A DNA stretch of 14,269 nucleotides from an uncultured Alphaproteobacteria bacterium. GTDB taxonomy: Bacteria > Pseudomonadota > Alphaproteobacteria > RF32 > CAG-239. Position numbers and translations under genes: made by a program. The stretch lies in NCBI GenBank assembly GCA_900540425.1, contig UQFU01000038.1:1-14269 (forward strand). Direction: 5' to 3'. Below are positions 5,980-13,994 of the stretch, in pieces (position 1 is the stretch's first letter; each line of letters begins with the position of its first letter). Below the pieces are notes generated by a model. It searched no databases. It was given only the letters and a program-made list of their open reading frames with translations, and was not told the origin of the DNA.

Positions 5980-8670
5980 TTAAGCCGATTTCTTGCAGCA
6001 GCAAGAACCATTGCTTTCTTTCTTGTCGTTCTTGTGACGAACGGCAGCCTGAGCCGCAGCCAGACGTGCTACCGGTACACGGAACGGCGAGCAGGAAACG
6101 TAGTTCATACCGCAAGTCTGGAAGAAGTCGATAGACGCGGAATCACCACCGTGCTCACCGCAAACGCCCAACCAGATTTTCGGATTAGCGCAACGTGCTT
6201 TCTCACAAGCCATCTTAACCAGGCAGCCAACACCCTCAACATCAATAGATGCAAACGGATCGGCCACATAAACGCCGCGAGAACGGTATTCGTCAAGAAT
6301 AGCGCCGGTATCGTCACGGCTCATACCCAAAGTCGTCTGGGTCAGGTCGTTGGTACCAAAGCCAAAGAATTCGGCAGACAGAGCCAACTCGTCAGCTTTC
6401 AGAGCGGCACGCGGCAACTCGATCATTGAACCGACTTCATACTTAATCTTCTTGCCTTTTTCAGCAAAAATCTTTTCGGCAGTCGTATCAATAATGTCTT
6501 TAACGATATCCAGCTCTTTCTTGGAACCTGTCAACGGAACTTCAATTTCCGGCAAGACTTTAATGCCTTCGGCTTCACATTCCAAAGCAGCTTCCAAAAT
6601 AGCGCGGGTCTGCATCTCGCAGATTTCCGGATAGGTAATCGGCAGACGGCAGCCGCGATGACCCAACATCGGGTTGGCTTCATGCAAAGCATTGGCACGG
6701 TTTTTGACTTCTTCCAAAGTCATACCCATCTTGTTGGCCAGTTCCTGCATCTCGGCATCGGTATGCGGCAGGAATTCGTGAAGCGGCGGATCCAGCAAAC
6801 GGATAACAACCGGCAGGCCGTCCATAATCTTGAACAGATCTTTGAAGTCCTGCTTCTGATACGGCAGCAGACGAGCCAAAGCGGCACGGCGGCCGGCTTC
6901 GTCGCGAGCCAAAATCATAGCGCGCATATCCGGAATACGATCAGCGTCAAAGAACATGTGTTCGGTACGGGCCAGACCAATACCCTGAGCGCCGAAATCG
7001 CGAGCCTGTTTGGCATCTTTCGGAGTTTCGGCATTGGCGCGGACTTCCATGGTTTTGATTTCGTCAACCCAAGACATCAGCTTGCCGAAGTTGCCGGTCA
7101 TTTCAACCGAAACGGTCGGAACCTTGCCTTCAATAATCTGGCCTTTGCCGCCGTCCAAAGATACCCAGTCGCCTTCTTTAACAACGGCGCCGGACTTGGT
7201 GGTCATGGTTTTGTCTTTGTAGCTGATGGTAATGTCATGAGAACCGGAAACGCACGGCGTACCCATACCGCGGGCAACAACGGCCGCGTGAGAGGTCATG
7301 CCGCCGCGGGCGGTAATAACGCCCTGGGAAGCATGCATGCCGCCAATGTCTTCCGGACTTGTTTCATTACGGATAAGGATAACTTTTTCGCCTTTGGCTG
7401 CCCAAGCTTCGGCATCTTCGGCATTAAAGACGGCACGGCCGACGGCAGCGCCGGGGCTGGCCGGCAAACCGGTAGCGATAACTTTCTTCGGAGCCTTCGG
7501 ATCCAACATCGGGTGCAGCAACTGGTCAAGCTGTTCGGCACCGACGCGCATAATGGCTTCTTCTTTGTTCAGCAAGCCTTCTTCAACCATTTCAACGGCC
7601 ATGCGGACAGCAGCGGCGGCGGTACGTTTGCCGTTACGGCATTGCAACATCCAGAGTTTGCCGTGCTCAATGGTGAATTCCATATCCTGCATGTCTTTGT
7701 AGTGTTTTTCAAGGTTGTTGCGAACGTCAACCAATTCCTGATACAGGTGGGGCCATTTTTCTTCCAGAGAAGTGCCATCACCCTTAGAGGCCATCGGCTG
7801 CGGCGTACGAATACCGGCCACAACGTCTTCACCCTGTGCATTAACCAGATATTCGCCGTAATAAACATTTTCGCCGGTCGCCGGGTCACGGGAGAAGCAA
7901 ACGCCGGTAGCGCAGTCATCGCCCGCATTACCAAAGACCATGGTCTGAACGTTAACAGCTGTGCCCCAGTCGCCCGGAATGTTGTTGAGCTTGCGGTAGG
8001 TAATGGCGCGGTCAACCATCCAGGAACCGAATACGGCGCCGATACCGGCCCACAACTGTTCCCAAGGATCCTGCGGAACAACTTTGCCTAGCTTTTTGCC
8101 GATTTCTTTATATTCGTTAACCAGCTCTTTGAGGTCTTCCGCAGTCAAATCCGTGTCAGATTTGTAGCCTTTGGACTTTTTCATATTTTCCAAAGCTTCT
8201 TCATACAAATCCAAATCGGCGCCCATAACCACGTCAGAAAACATCTGCAGGAAACGGCGATAAGAGTCATAAGCAAATCTTTCGCTTCCGGAAGCTTTAG
8301 CCAGAGCTTTAACGGTTTCGTCGTTCAAACCGAGGTTCAAAACCGTATCCATCATACCCGGCATCGAAACGCGGGCGCCGGAACGAACCGAGAACAACAA
8401 CGGATTATTGGCGTCGGCAAATTTTTTGCCCATAATCTTCTCAACGCCGGCAACAGCCTCGCGAACCTGATCTTTGAGGTCGGCAGGATACTGGTGATTA
8501 TTGTTGTAATAATACGTGCAGACTTCCGTTGTGACGGTGAATCCCGGAGGTACCGGCAGACCGACCTTGTTCATTTCTGCAAGGTTGGCACCTTTACCGC
8601 CGAGGAGATTACGCATGGAGGCGTCGCCTTCGGCTTGGCCGTTACCAAATGTATATACCCATTTACTCAT
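5980..8670 (-). CDS. ppdK: Pyruvate, phosphate dikinase
   Basis: 896 residues, full length for the family. The enzyme interconverts pyruvate + ATP + Pi with PEP + AMP + PPi in the cytosol. The N-terminal ATP-grasp domain (about 1-350) includes GGKGANLAEM (24-33) and SVRSGARVSMPGMMDTVLNL (94-113). The swivelling phosphohistidine domain (about 395-510) has TARGGMTSHAAVVARG with catalytic His461, and Thr459 where plant and bacterial regulatory kinases act. The C-terminal PEP/pyruvate TIM barrel (about 530-875) has GLARTEHMF (R568), GFGTNDLTQ (771-779) and LGVCGEHGGD with catalytic Cys837. The last 16 residues form a Lys/Cys tail with three consecutive Cys. AGGAG lies 11 bases before ATG, slightly far. 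It stands alone with a strong terminator and suits PPi-dependent glycolysis or gluconeogenesis in an anaerobic gut lifestyle (inference). Confidence 0.98.
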   Translation of the reverse strand: MSKWVYTFGNGQAEGDASMRNLLGGKGANLAEMNKVGLPVPPGFTVTTEVCTYYYNNNHQYPADLKDQVREAVAGVEKIMGKKFADANNPLLFSVRSGARVSMPGMMDTVLNLGLNDETVKALAKASGSERFAYDSYRRFLQMFSDVVMGADLDLYEEALENMKKSKGYKSDTDLTAEDLKELVNEYKEIGKKLGKVVPQDPWEQLWAGIGAVFGSWMVDRAITYRKLNNIPGDWGTAVNVQTMVFGNAGDDCATGVCFSRDPATGENVYYGEYLVNAQGEDVVAGIRTPQPMASKGDGTSLEEKWPHLYQELVDVRNNLEKHYKDMQDMEFTIEHGKLWMLQCRNGKRTAAAAVRMAVEMVEEGLLNKEEAIMRVGAEQLDQLLHPMLDPKAPKKVIATGLPASPGAAVGRAVFNAEDAEAWAAKGEKVILIRNETSPEDIGGMHASQGVITARGGMTSHAAVVARGMGTPCVSGSHDITISYKDKTMTTKSGAVVKEGDWVSLDGGKGQIIEGKVPTVSVEMTGNFGKLMSWVDEIKTMEVRANAETPKDAKQARDFGAQGIGLARTEHMFFDADRIPDMRAMILARDEAGRRAALARLLPYQKQDFKDLFKIMDGLPVVIRLLDPPLHEFLPHTDAEMQELANKMGMTLEEVKNRANALHEANPMLGHRGCRLPITYPEICEMQTRAILEAALECEAEGIKVLPEIEVPLTGSKKELDIVKDIIDTTAEKIFAEKGKKIKYEVGSMIELPRAALKADELALSAEFFGFGTNDLTQTTLGMSRDDTGAILDEYRSRGVYVADPFASIDVEGVGCLVKMACEKARCANPKIWLGVCGEHGGDSASIDFFQTCGMNYVSCSPFRVPVARLAAAQAAVRHKNDKKESNGSCCCKKSA

Positions 8671-8755
8671 GGTTATTATAGCTCCTATAGCAATAGTTAA
8701 AATTCAGCCGCGCGGAAACGCCGCCCGACCGGTTCATAGAAAAACTATTGAGGAA

Positions 8756-8782
8756 TTTATAACACTTAAAACGATTCTACAA
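8756..8782 (-). promoter_or_regulatory. Weak candidate ppdK promoter
   Basis: On the minus strand TTGTAG (8777-8782) and TATAAA (8756-8761) are separated by 15 bases, shorter than ideal. It would give a leader of about 80 bases ending in the AGGAG ribosome site. Confidence 0.3.
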
Positions 8783-8822
8783 GAAAAATTTTTGATTCCC
8801 GGATTTATGCACAAAATCAGAA

Positions 8823-8839
8823 GAGTCGCCGGCCGACTC
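8823..8839 (-). terminator. Candidate terminator after the 8856-9761 gene
   Basis: A 6-bp stem GAGTCG/CGACTC (8823-8828, 8834-8839) with a GC-rich loop lies 17 bases past the stop codon at 8856. The following T-run on the minus strand is broken (TTCTGATTTTG), so efficiency is uncertain. Confidence 0.4.
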
Positions 8840-8855
8840 GCAGCGCCGGAAAAAA

Positions 8856-9761
8856 CTACCTCGCCCAGACCGCCTGCGGAGAAAATTTCTGCATAAAAGC
8901 CTCGTACGGCGCCGGCACTTCTGGCGGCGTCCGACGTAGACGTTTGATTTTTGTTTCTTTGTCATTTACAAAAAGCAAACTGTCCGCTCTGCGCATATCT
9001 TCTATAATCTCGTTGTTTTTTCGTACAATTTGCCGCATTTCCAAAATCCGCCGCATCAGCTCAACCCGCAAAACGTCGTGACGGTATTCATAAACATCCC
9101 GATACGCCGCCGCCCTGAGCTTGGTGTTAATGACGGCCGGGCGCATCCGGACTTCCAAAGCCAAATCTTCATCCCGCATCTTAAACGGCCGAAAATCATG
9201 ACGGCGGTGCCCTGCCCGGCTCAAGCGGCACAATTCCGCCACCATCAGCCGGCGGTATTCCGCCGCATCCTGCAAATAGCTCTCATCGCCCATCACCCCG
9301 ATTGTGTCTTGCAGCCGCGCCGACAAAGCCTGCAAACGCTCCGGTTTTTGTTCATAATCCTTCAGTTCAATCCCTTTTCTTTCCAAAAGCGTATCCAAAC
9401 GTACAATCTCTTCGGGGCTGATTTCCCGCATCCGATACTTCCCAAAACGGTTTCTCATTTCTTCGGGCATCGGCTCGCGGCGAATCTTCTCAAACTCGGC
9501 CACCTCGTGCCCCGAACCGTCAATTTCATAGAAACGAAACGGATTGGCCTTGATACTCAAATCATCAATTTTGCGCAAATAGGCCTGTTCTTTGGCGGCA
9601 AATTGCCGGTCTTTTTCGGCTAAACGACGCTCTCCGTTGTTTTCTCCGCTGCATTTCCCCAGCCCATAAGCAGCACCCAACACCAGCGCCAAAACCGCCG
9701 GCTTGAGCAGCGGCCGCATCTCCTGGCGCCGTAACACTTTGATTTTTTGTAGGATTTTCAT
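8856..9761 (-). CDS. Unknown membrane-anchored helical protein
   Basis: 301 residues, family not recognised. A basic N-terminus (KILQKIKVLRRQEMR) precedes one hydrophobic helix (about 18-36), predicting N-in topology with a long periplasmic domain. A cysteine follows the helix (LGKC), but the Lys just before it argues against a lipobox. The remainder is highly charged, mostly Arg/Glu helices with coiled-coil character at about 40-68 and 240-285. It is probably structural or an adaptor rather than an enzyme. TAGGAAA lies about 8 bases before ATG. A second ATG at residue 15 is possible. Its promoter is at 9816-9844. It is divergent from the Bacteroidota-like cassette. Like the lysozyme it combines a single N-terminal anchor with a charged extension, but no homology between them is evident. 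Confidence 0.75.
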   Translation of the reverse strand: MKILQKIKVLRRQEMRPLLKPAVLALVLGAAYGLGKCSGENNGERRLAEKDRQFAAKEQAYLRKIDDLSIKANPFRFYEIDGSGHEVAEFEKIRREPMPEEMRNRFGKYRMREISPEEIVRLDTLLERKGIELKDYEQKPERLQALSARLQDTIGVMGDESYLQDAAEYRRLMVAELCRLSRAGHRRHDFRPFKMRDEDLALEVRMRPAVINTKLRAAAYRDVYEYRHDVLRVELMRRILEMRQIVRKNNEIIEDMRRADSLLFVNDKETKIKRLRRTPPEVPAPYEAFMQKFSPQAVWAR

Positions 9762-9815
9762 AAATTTTTCCTAAAGCAAACTGAATTTTATTGTTGTTTC
9801 TAAAAAATTGGTTTA

Positions 9816-9844
9816 ACCATAGCATATTTTTCGCTGCCTTGCAA
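9816..9844 (-). promoter_or_regulatory. Sigma70 promoter of the 8856-9761 gene
   Basis: On the minus strand a -35 TTGCAA (9839-9844), a 17-base spacer and a -10 TATGGT (9816-9821) lie about 55 bases before the start codon. Confidence 0.55.
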
Positions 9845-9976
9845 CAATATTTTGTCAGTTTCCGAAATTTTTCACCAAAGCAGACTTTGCAGATTTGTTA
9901 CAATTTTATTACAAAATTAAAAAATATCGCGATTCTATAGATATTTTTATTGTTTTTTAATTGATTTCGTGCTATA

Positions 9977-10004
9977 TTGATAATTGACAAATTACAATTA
10001 TAGT
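9977..10004 (+). promoter_or_regulatory. Candidate sigma70 promoter of the surface cassette
   Basis: TTGATA (9977-9982), a 16-base spacer and TATAGT (9999-10004) make a good sigma70 match pointing at the lipoprotein gene. An overlapping weaker alternative is TTGTTT with TATATT 17 bases on (ending at 9978). I found no clear Bacteroidota -7 element (TAnnTTTG). If real, the cassette is transcribed by the host's housekeeping sigma factor. Confidence 0.45.
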
Positions 10005-10201
10005 ATGCAAAATTCTTTTGGAGAGCGTTCGCTCAGTATTAGTATGAATTAATGAAGCAATTTAAGCACGTTAACATATATTAATCAAATCAAACCAAAA
10101 GTAAATTCAGAAAAACCGTTCGGTTATTTCGCATACTGCCCCAAAAGATATTTTCCCAAAAAAGAAAAAATAAAAAAAATAATAATAAAAATAATTAAAG
10201 T
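10005..10201 (+). other. Long AT-rich 5' leader of the lipoprotein gene
   Basis: About 197 bases between the predicted promoter and the ATG. It holds two 12-base perfect palindromes with the same CGTTCG centre: GAGCGTTCGCTC at 10023-10034 and AACCGTTCGGTT at 10114-10125. The last 45 bases are almost pure A/T with long A runs and no Shine-Dalgarno sequence, the pattern usual before Bacteroidota start codons. No reading frame is evident. Confidence 0.5.
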
Positions 10202-13102
10202 ATGAAAACAAATCTTTTTTCTAAGGTTTTCATGGCGATAGCTATGATCCTTACAGCTATGTGTGTTTCTTTTTCTTTCACCTCGTGTGGAGAAACAGAT
10301 TATTTAATCGATCCGAACCCAACTCCCAATCCGGATCCAGATCCTATTAATCCGGAGTGGTACGTCTATAACGTTTTTAAGTCCGATTGCAAGGCAACTG
10401 GCATCGACTGGAAGTCTTCCGAGAACGTTACGTTGACTAAGTCGACGCTGCGTTCCTACTCCGACGAGGAACAGGAGGGCTATGCTCACGCAAGCGTTTC
10501 TCATACTTATACCGCGGACATTGAATACCGCGATAAGAATGACGAAGACAAGCAAAAGCATGACCAAAAGTCACAAAGTTACACAACAGACTTGTTCACC
10601 CGCTTGTATGGTGTGAGCAAGAACATGGTGTTTGCTTCTGTTGACGAAATGGACAACGCCACCGGAACTTTGGAGTTCGCTCAGAACACAACCAACGGAA
10701 AATTGTACACATTATCATTTGGCGGCTCTCGCCAGGTGGTATTAAAAGCTACCGCTAACACGTCCGTCGAAAGCTTGTCTTTTGAAGGAAAAACTGTAAG
10801 CGACCTTTGTTCGGCAGATTGGTCTGAACCTGAGTACGTCGGAAAAGAAACCGTTAAGGTAACTTCCGATCAAAAAGGGTATGACAAATATGCCATGACT
10901 GTAAAAGTTCGCGTAACGGTAGCCAATAGCGGTTTGCAAGACATTTCTCGTATTATGTCTTTCGTTATCGCTAATGTGTATGTAAAGAGAGCTGGTGAAA
11001 ATCCAGATCCACTGCCTACACCGGATCCTGAAATTACGGGATATGATGTTATCAACAATAACTTCACCAACAATAAAACTACTGGAACAATTGTCGTTAT
11101 CTACGATGACCTGTCTCAGAAAGAGATTGGAAGTTTTTCTGTAACATTGAATCACCGCGCTGAAGCTCCGGAGGATCGCAAGCTGAATGTAACCTCTTTG
11201 GATTGGACGCTGGGACAAACGACTGAAACCGAACTTGCCGCTACAGGCGAAAGCCGACTTGTGGATGTAGACGGTAACTGTCGCATTAATATCAATGAAA
11301 TCTATACGGCTATGACCAACCGCACCAATCGCGCGGCTATGACTTTCAAAGGTATTTTTGAAATCCCGACCATCCAGTTCCCTGATGGTACATCTAAAAA
11401 GCTCGCCTACGGCAAATATGTTATGTCTGACAAGGGTGTCGAAGAAACGGCCTCTGCGGAAACATCAAAAACGTTAACCCACAAGGTTAATGCCGTATTT
11501 AACGGTGGTGCTGCAGAAAATCTGAAAGCCAATGTTATCCTGAATAAGGTTAATGATACTCCTGATCCGAGTGAAAACAAAGAAACGGGTATTACGGTGG
11601 AAAACTTCGAACCGAAGGACGACTATTACATCATGGATGTTATCCACTATTGGAGTAATAGCGACCCAACAAGAGAAGAAATTTCAATCCGTCATCAGGC
11701 TTCTCAGAACGCAGAAGATGAAAAGCTGACCGAAAGCCGTAATTATAATACGACTACGCCGTCCATGACGGAAAAGGGAAGCAAGGATTATTCCTCAACA
11801 ACCGGAACCTTGAGCGTAAGCGGTTTAGTAAAGAAATATGAAAGCAATTTCATCTTTGCAGGCGCTAACGTAAAAGTAACCTCTTCTTATCTTGCCGAGT
11901 TTACTCTAACAAGTAAGGCTGGAAACAGCACAAAAGTTGAAGTAAAAGCTTCTGCTTATAAGAAAGGGTCTTCTCTGGGAACTCAGGACTTTGGTGATGC
12001 AAGCAAATCCGTGTTCAAAGACAAAGTAAACTTTGCTTTACTTGTTCAGAATGCTGATATCGCTTCTTCGACTCAGATCTTGCGTTACGAGGAGAAGAAA
12101 GATACTCCGGTTGACCCGGATCCAGAAGATCCGACAACGGACATCTTTGCAAAGACGATCTCTAATTCTATTGACTTTGTGAACGGCTATTGGACTGCCA
12201 CAATGAAGGCTTCCATTAAAAATTCCAAGGGCATTGAAAGAGATACCACAATGCAGCTTGTGTACACTTCTGCTGGTGCTACTTTCGGAACAATTGCAGA
12301 CTTTGTCAGCAAGAACAATACTTTTGATTTCACCAGATTTAACAATGGAGGTTCTTCAACTTCTAACGCTGAGTCTGGTAAGGCTGTTGTAACTTATACA
12401 AAGCAGAATATGACTGCTGTGTACAATAAGTTCAACCATGAGATAACTGTTACCAACGGTGCAGCTTATATCATGTTAGCCGGTCAGAAGTTAGAGTTTT
12501 TGCCGACTGAAATTGCTGTTGAGGCTCCAACAACTGATCAGGTATCTGCTCCGGTAGTATCTGGTGAGTATAATGTCTGGGCTTCTTCCGTTACTTATCG
12601 CTACGGTTTCAACAATCACTTTGATAGCAGCACAACTAACTTTAATGTTAAGGTTGAAAAACCTGTTGAGCCGATTATCATTGATGCTGACAAAATCGTA
12701 GGCGGCGCAATCACGGTAACTGTGGATGCGGATACCAAACCAATGTTGAGCTTGGTTATCGCTTGCGGTAATAAGACCATCATTTACAATGATTCTTATA
12801 CCTTCAAGAGCGGTAAGACTTCTGTTGATGTTTCAAAATCTCCGCTGGTAAAACCGGCTATGACTTTTGCGAACATCCCGAGTGCCACATTGAATGGAAC
12901 AGGTTCTGACCGGAACCCGGCTAACTTGGTTATGGGCAATGGCGAATGGGCATACTATGCAGACGGTTATACCCGCTTGTTTGGTGCTCAGGATGTCTTG
13001 ACCACAGGTTGTTCAGATCCGGTTATCGCTGTAGGTACCATAGAAAACGGTATGTTAAAAATCAAGAACGGCGATTCTTATATTTATTTCAAGGTTAGAT
13101 AA
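10202..13102 (+). CDS. Large multi-module surface lipoprotein, Bacteroidota-like
   Basis: 966 residues. A lipoprotein signal ends SFSFTSC with Cys29 as the lipidation site, followed by GETD, in the style of Bacteroidota lipoproteins. Pro/Asp-rich linkers at 37-52, 265-278, 452-458, 633-645 and about 818-825 split the mature chain into five beta-rich modules (about 53-264, 279-451, 459-632, 646-817, 826-966). Several modules end in a similar hydrophobic strand just before the linker. Thr, Ser, Asn and Lys are abundant; there is no transmembrane segment, enzymatic motif or T9SS-type C-terminal domain that I can identify. It is probably a surface or periplasmic binding or adhesion protein. It is followed 131 bases later by a beta-barrel gene, likely co-transcribed. 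Codon style and start context differ from the minus-strand genes, suggesting horizontal transfer. Specific function unknown. Confidence 0.85.
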   Translation: MKTNLFSKVFMAIAMILTAMCVSFSFTSCGETDYLIDPNPTPNPDPDPINPEWYVYNVFKSDCKATGIDWKSSENVTLTKSTLRSYSDEEQEGYAHASVSHTYTADIEYRDKNDEDKQKHDQKSQSYTTDLFTRLYGVSKNMVFASVDEMDNATGTLEFAQNTTNGKLYTLSFGGSRQVVLKATANTSVESLSFEGKTVSDLCSADWSEPEYVGKETVKVTSDQKGYDKYAMTVKVRVTVANSGLQDISRIMSFVIANVYVKRAGENPDPLPTPDPEITGYDVINNNFTNNKTTGTIVVIYDDLSQKEIGSFSVTLNHRAEAPEDRKLNVTSLDWTLGQTTETELAATGESRLVDVDGNCRININEIYTAMTNRTNRAAMTFKGIFEIPTIQFPDGTSKKLAYGKYVMSDKGVEETASAETSKTLTHKVNAVFNGGAAENLKANVILNKVNDTPDPSENKETGITVENFEPKDDYYIMDVIHYWSNSDPTREEISIRHQASQNAEDEKLTESRNYNTTTPSMTEKGSKDYSSTTGTLSVSGLVKKYESNFIFAGANVKVTSSYLAEFTLTSKAGNSTKVEVKASAYKKGSSLGTQDFGDASKSVFKDKVNFALLVQNADIASSTQILRYEEKKDTPVDPDPEDPTTDIFAKTISNSIDFVNGYWTATMKASIKNSKGIERDTTMQLVYTSAGATFGTIADFVSKNNTFDFTRFNNGGSSTSNAESGKAVVTYTKQNMTAVYNKFNHEITVTNGAAYIMLAGQKLEFLPTEIAVEAPTTDQVSAPVVSGEYNVWASSVTYRYGFNNHFDSSTTNFNVKVEKPVEPIIIDADKIVGGAITVTVDADTKPMLSLVIACGNKTIIYNDSYTFKSGKTSVDVSKSPLVKPAMTFANIPSATLNGTGSDRNPANLVMGNGEWAYYADGYTRLFGAQDVLTTGCSDPVIAVGTIENGMLKIKNGDSYIYFKVR

Positions 13103-13121
13103 CCGATTAATATATGCAAGT

Positions 13122-13153
13122 CCACTGCAATGGTTTCCATACCAAAGCAGTGG
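13122..13153 (+). promoter_or_regulatory. RNA hairpin 1 between lipoprotein and barrel genes
   Basis: A 7-bp perfect stem CCACTGC/GCAGTGG (13122-13128, 13147-13153), a symmetric AA/AA internal loop, a 4-bp TGGT/ACCA stem and a 6-base loop. No T-run follows, so it is not a plain terminator. It may protect mRNA ends or set the ratio of the two products. Confidence 0.6.
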
Positions 13154-13180
13154 CAATAAAAAGTTTATATTGTTTCATCG

Positions 13181-13217
13181 TCCCTCCTCAAGCCTGTTCA
13201 TTTAGGCCTCGGAGGGA
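13181..13217 (+). promoter_or_regulatory. RNA hairpin 2 just upstream of the barrel start
   Basis: A 7-bp perfect stem TCCCTCC/GGAGGGA (13181-13187, 13211-13217) plus an inner GCCT/AGGC stem. The 3' arm contains GGAGGG, which would resemble a ribosome site but is paired and 17 bases from the ATG. Sequestration of that sequence is conceivable. Confidence 0.5.
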
Positions 13218-13233
13218 CACAAAATTAAAAAAA

Positions 13234-13953
13234 ATGAAAAAGTCAGTATTATTTATATTAGTAGTTCTGTTGTCAATTGTAAGTGCTAACGCACAAATCA
13301 AGCGTATTAGCGCGACACGGCTCAATGCTGTGCCCACAACAGAAGAAAAAAAGGCCATCGAAAAGGCCGAGGATGTGAAATTAGACGTTCTTCATGGGTC
13401 GTCAAACTGGTACGTTGGCGCTGGCTACGGCTACGCTACCGACGGTGAACACATGATCGGTCTGGAAGCCGGCCGCCGTTTTTCTGATCACTTCCGCCTG
13501 GGAGTTCAGGGAATGGTAAACCTGACCAAGAGCGTTGTTTCCAACCACTCTTGGTTTGTATTGAAACCCTCATTCGACTTAATTTCAAGTCAGAGTGGTT
13601 TCTACAAGGCGACTGGTATTGACATCAGCATTAGCCCCCTCATCGGAGGTAAGGTACAATGCAAGGGTCTTCGAAAATTTGAAGATTCTGAAGGCAATAC
13701 ACGCTTGCGAGACTTGCAGTGCATACCGAATATCACCTACGGTGGTGCTGCAGAAATTTCTTGGAATTTTGTTAAACACGCTCAACTTCGTGTCGGCGTT
13801 AATTATTTAACAATGCCCAAGGAAAAAGACTTTATTGAGAACATCGACGCTTTCGTCAAAGATCTCAATGAAGCAGACAGAAACGAAGTGTTATCAGGAA
13901 ACTGGCAAAAAGGCCAGTTTATGGTTACGGCTTCGGTGACGTATCATTTTTAA
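13234..13953 (+). CDS. Outer-membrane beta-barrel protein, Bacteroidota-like
   Basis: 239 residues. A Sec signal peptide (KKSVLFILVVLLSIVSANA, cut before Gln21) is of the type common in Bacteroidota. The mature chain starts with a roughly 35-residue polar helix-like segment (21-55), then about eight amphipathic strands (near 57-67, 72-81, 86-95, 106-116, 126-134, 167-178, 183-191, 228-239). It ends in MVTASVTYHF, a classical Phe-terminated BAM signal. Cys143 and Cys163 in an outer loop could form a disulfide. This suggests a small OmpA/OmpX-like or porin-family eight-stranded barrel. The frame is open from 13114, but ATG 13234 is chosen because it begins the signal peptide. There is no Shine-Dalgarno at normal spacing, only an A-rich leader. 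Probably co-transcribed with the upstream lipoprotein and a plausible membrane partner for it (inference). Confidence 0.85.
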   Translation: MKKSVLFILVVLLSIVSANAQIKRISATRLNAVPTTEEKKAIEKAEDVKLDVLHGSSNWYVGAGYGYATDGEHMIGLEAGRRFSDHFRLGVQGMVNLTKSVVSNHSWFVLKPSFDLISSQSGFYKATGIDISISPLIGGKVQCKGLRKFEDSEGNTRLRDLQCIPNITYGGAAEISWNFVKHAQLRVGVNYLTMPKEKDFIENIDAFVKDLNEADRNEVLSGNWQKGQFMVTASVTYHF

Positions 13954-13959
13954 TTGGAG

Positions 13960-13976
13960 AGCCCCTTGGGCTTTTC
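13960..13976 (+). terminator. Small hairpin with T-run right after the barrel gene
   Basis: AGCCC/GGGCT (13960-13964, 13968-13972) with a 3-base loop and TTTT starts 6 bases past the stop codon. It is a short stem, probably secondary to the stronger terminator at 13995-14030. Confidence 0.4.
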
Positions 13977-13994
13977 CGATACTATTATATAAAA

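Noticed and set aside
6658..8091. 477-codon plus-strand open frame opposite ppdK
   Set aside because: It is fully antisense to the conserved core of ppdK, has low-complexity His/Asn/Gly/Phe composition typical of antisense frames, and has no domain or ribosome site.
13114..13233. 40-residue extension before the barrel signal peptide
   Set aside because: It translates the two intergenic hairpins and would bury the signal peptide. ATG 13234 gives a perfect Sec signal.
10202..13953. Assembly chimera of a proteobacterial and a Bacteroidota contig
   Set aside because: Not excluded, but repeats of the same architecture flank both sides of the cassette, so a single false join would not explain the layout. 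Listed as a test in the findings.
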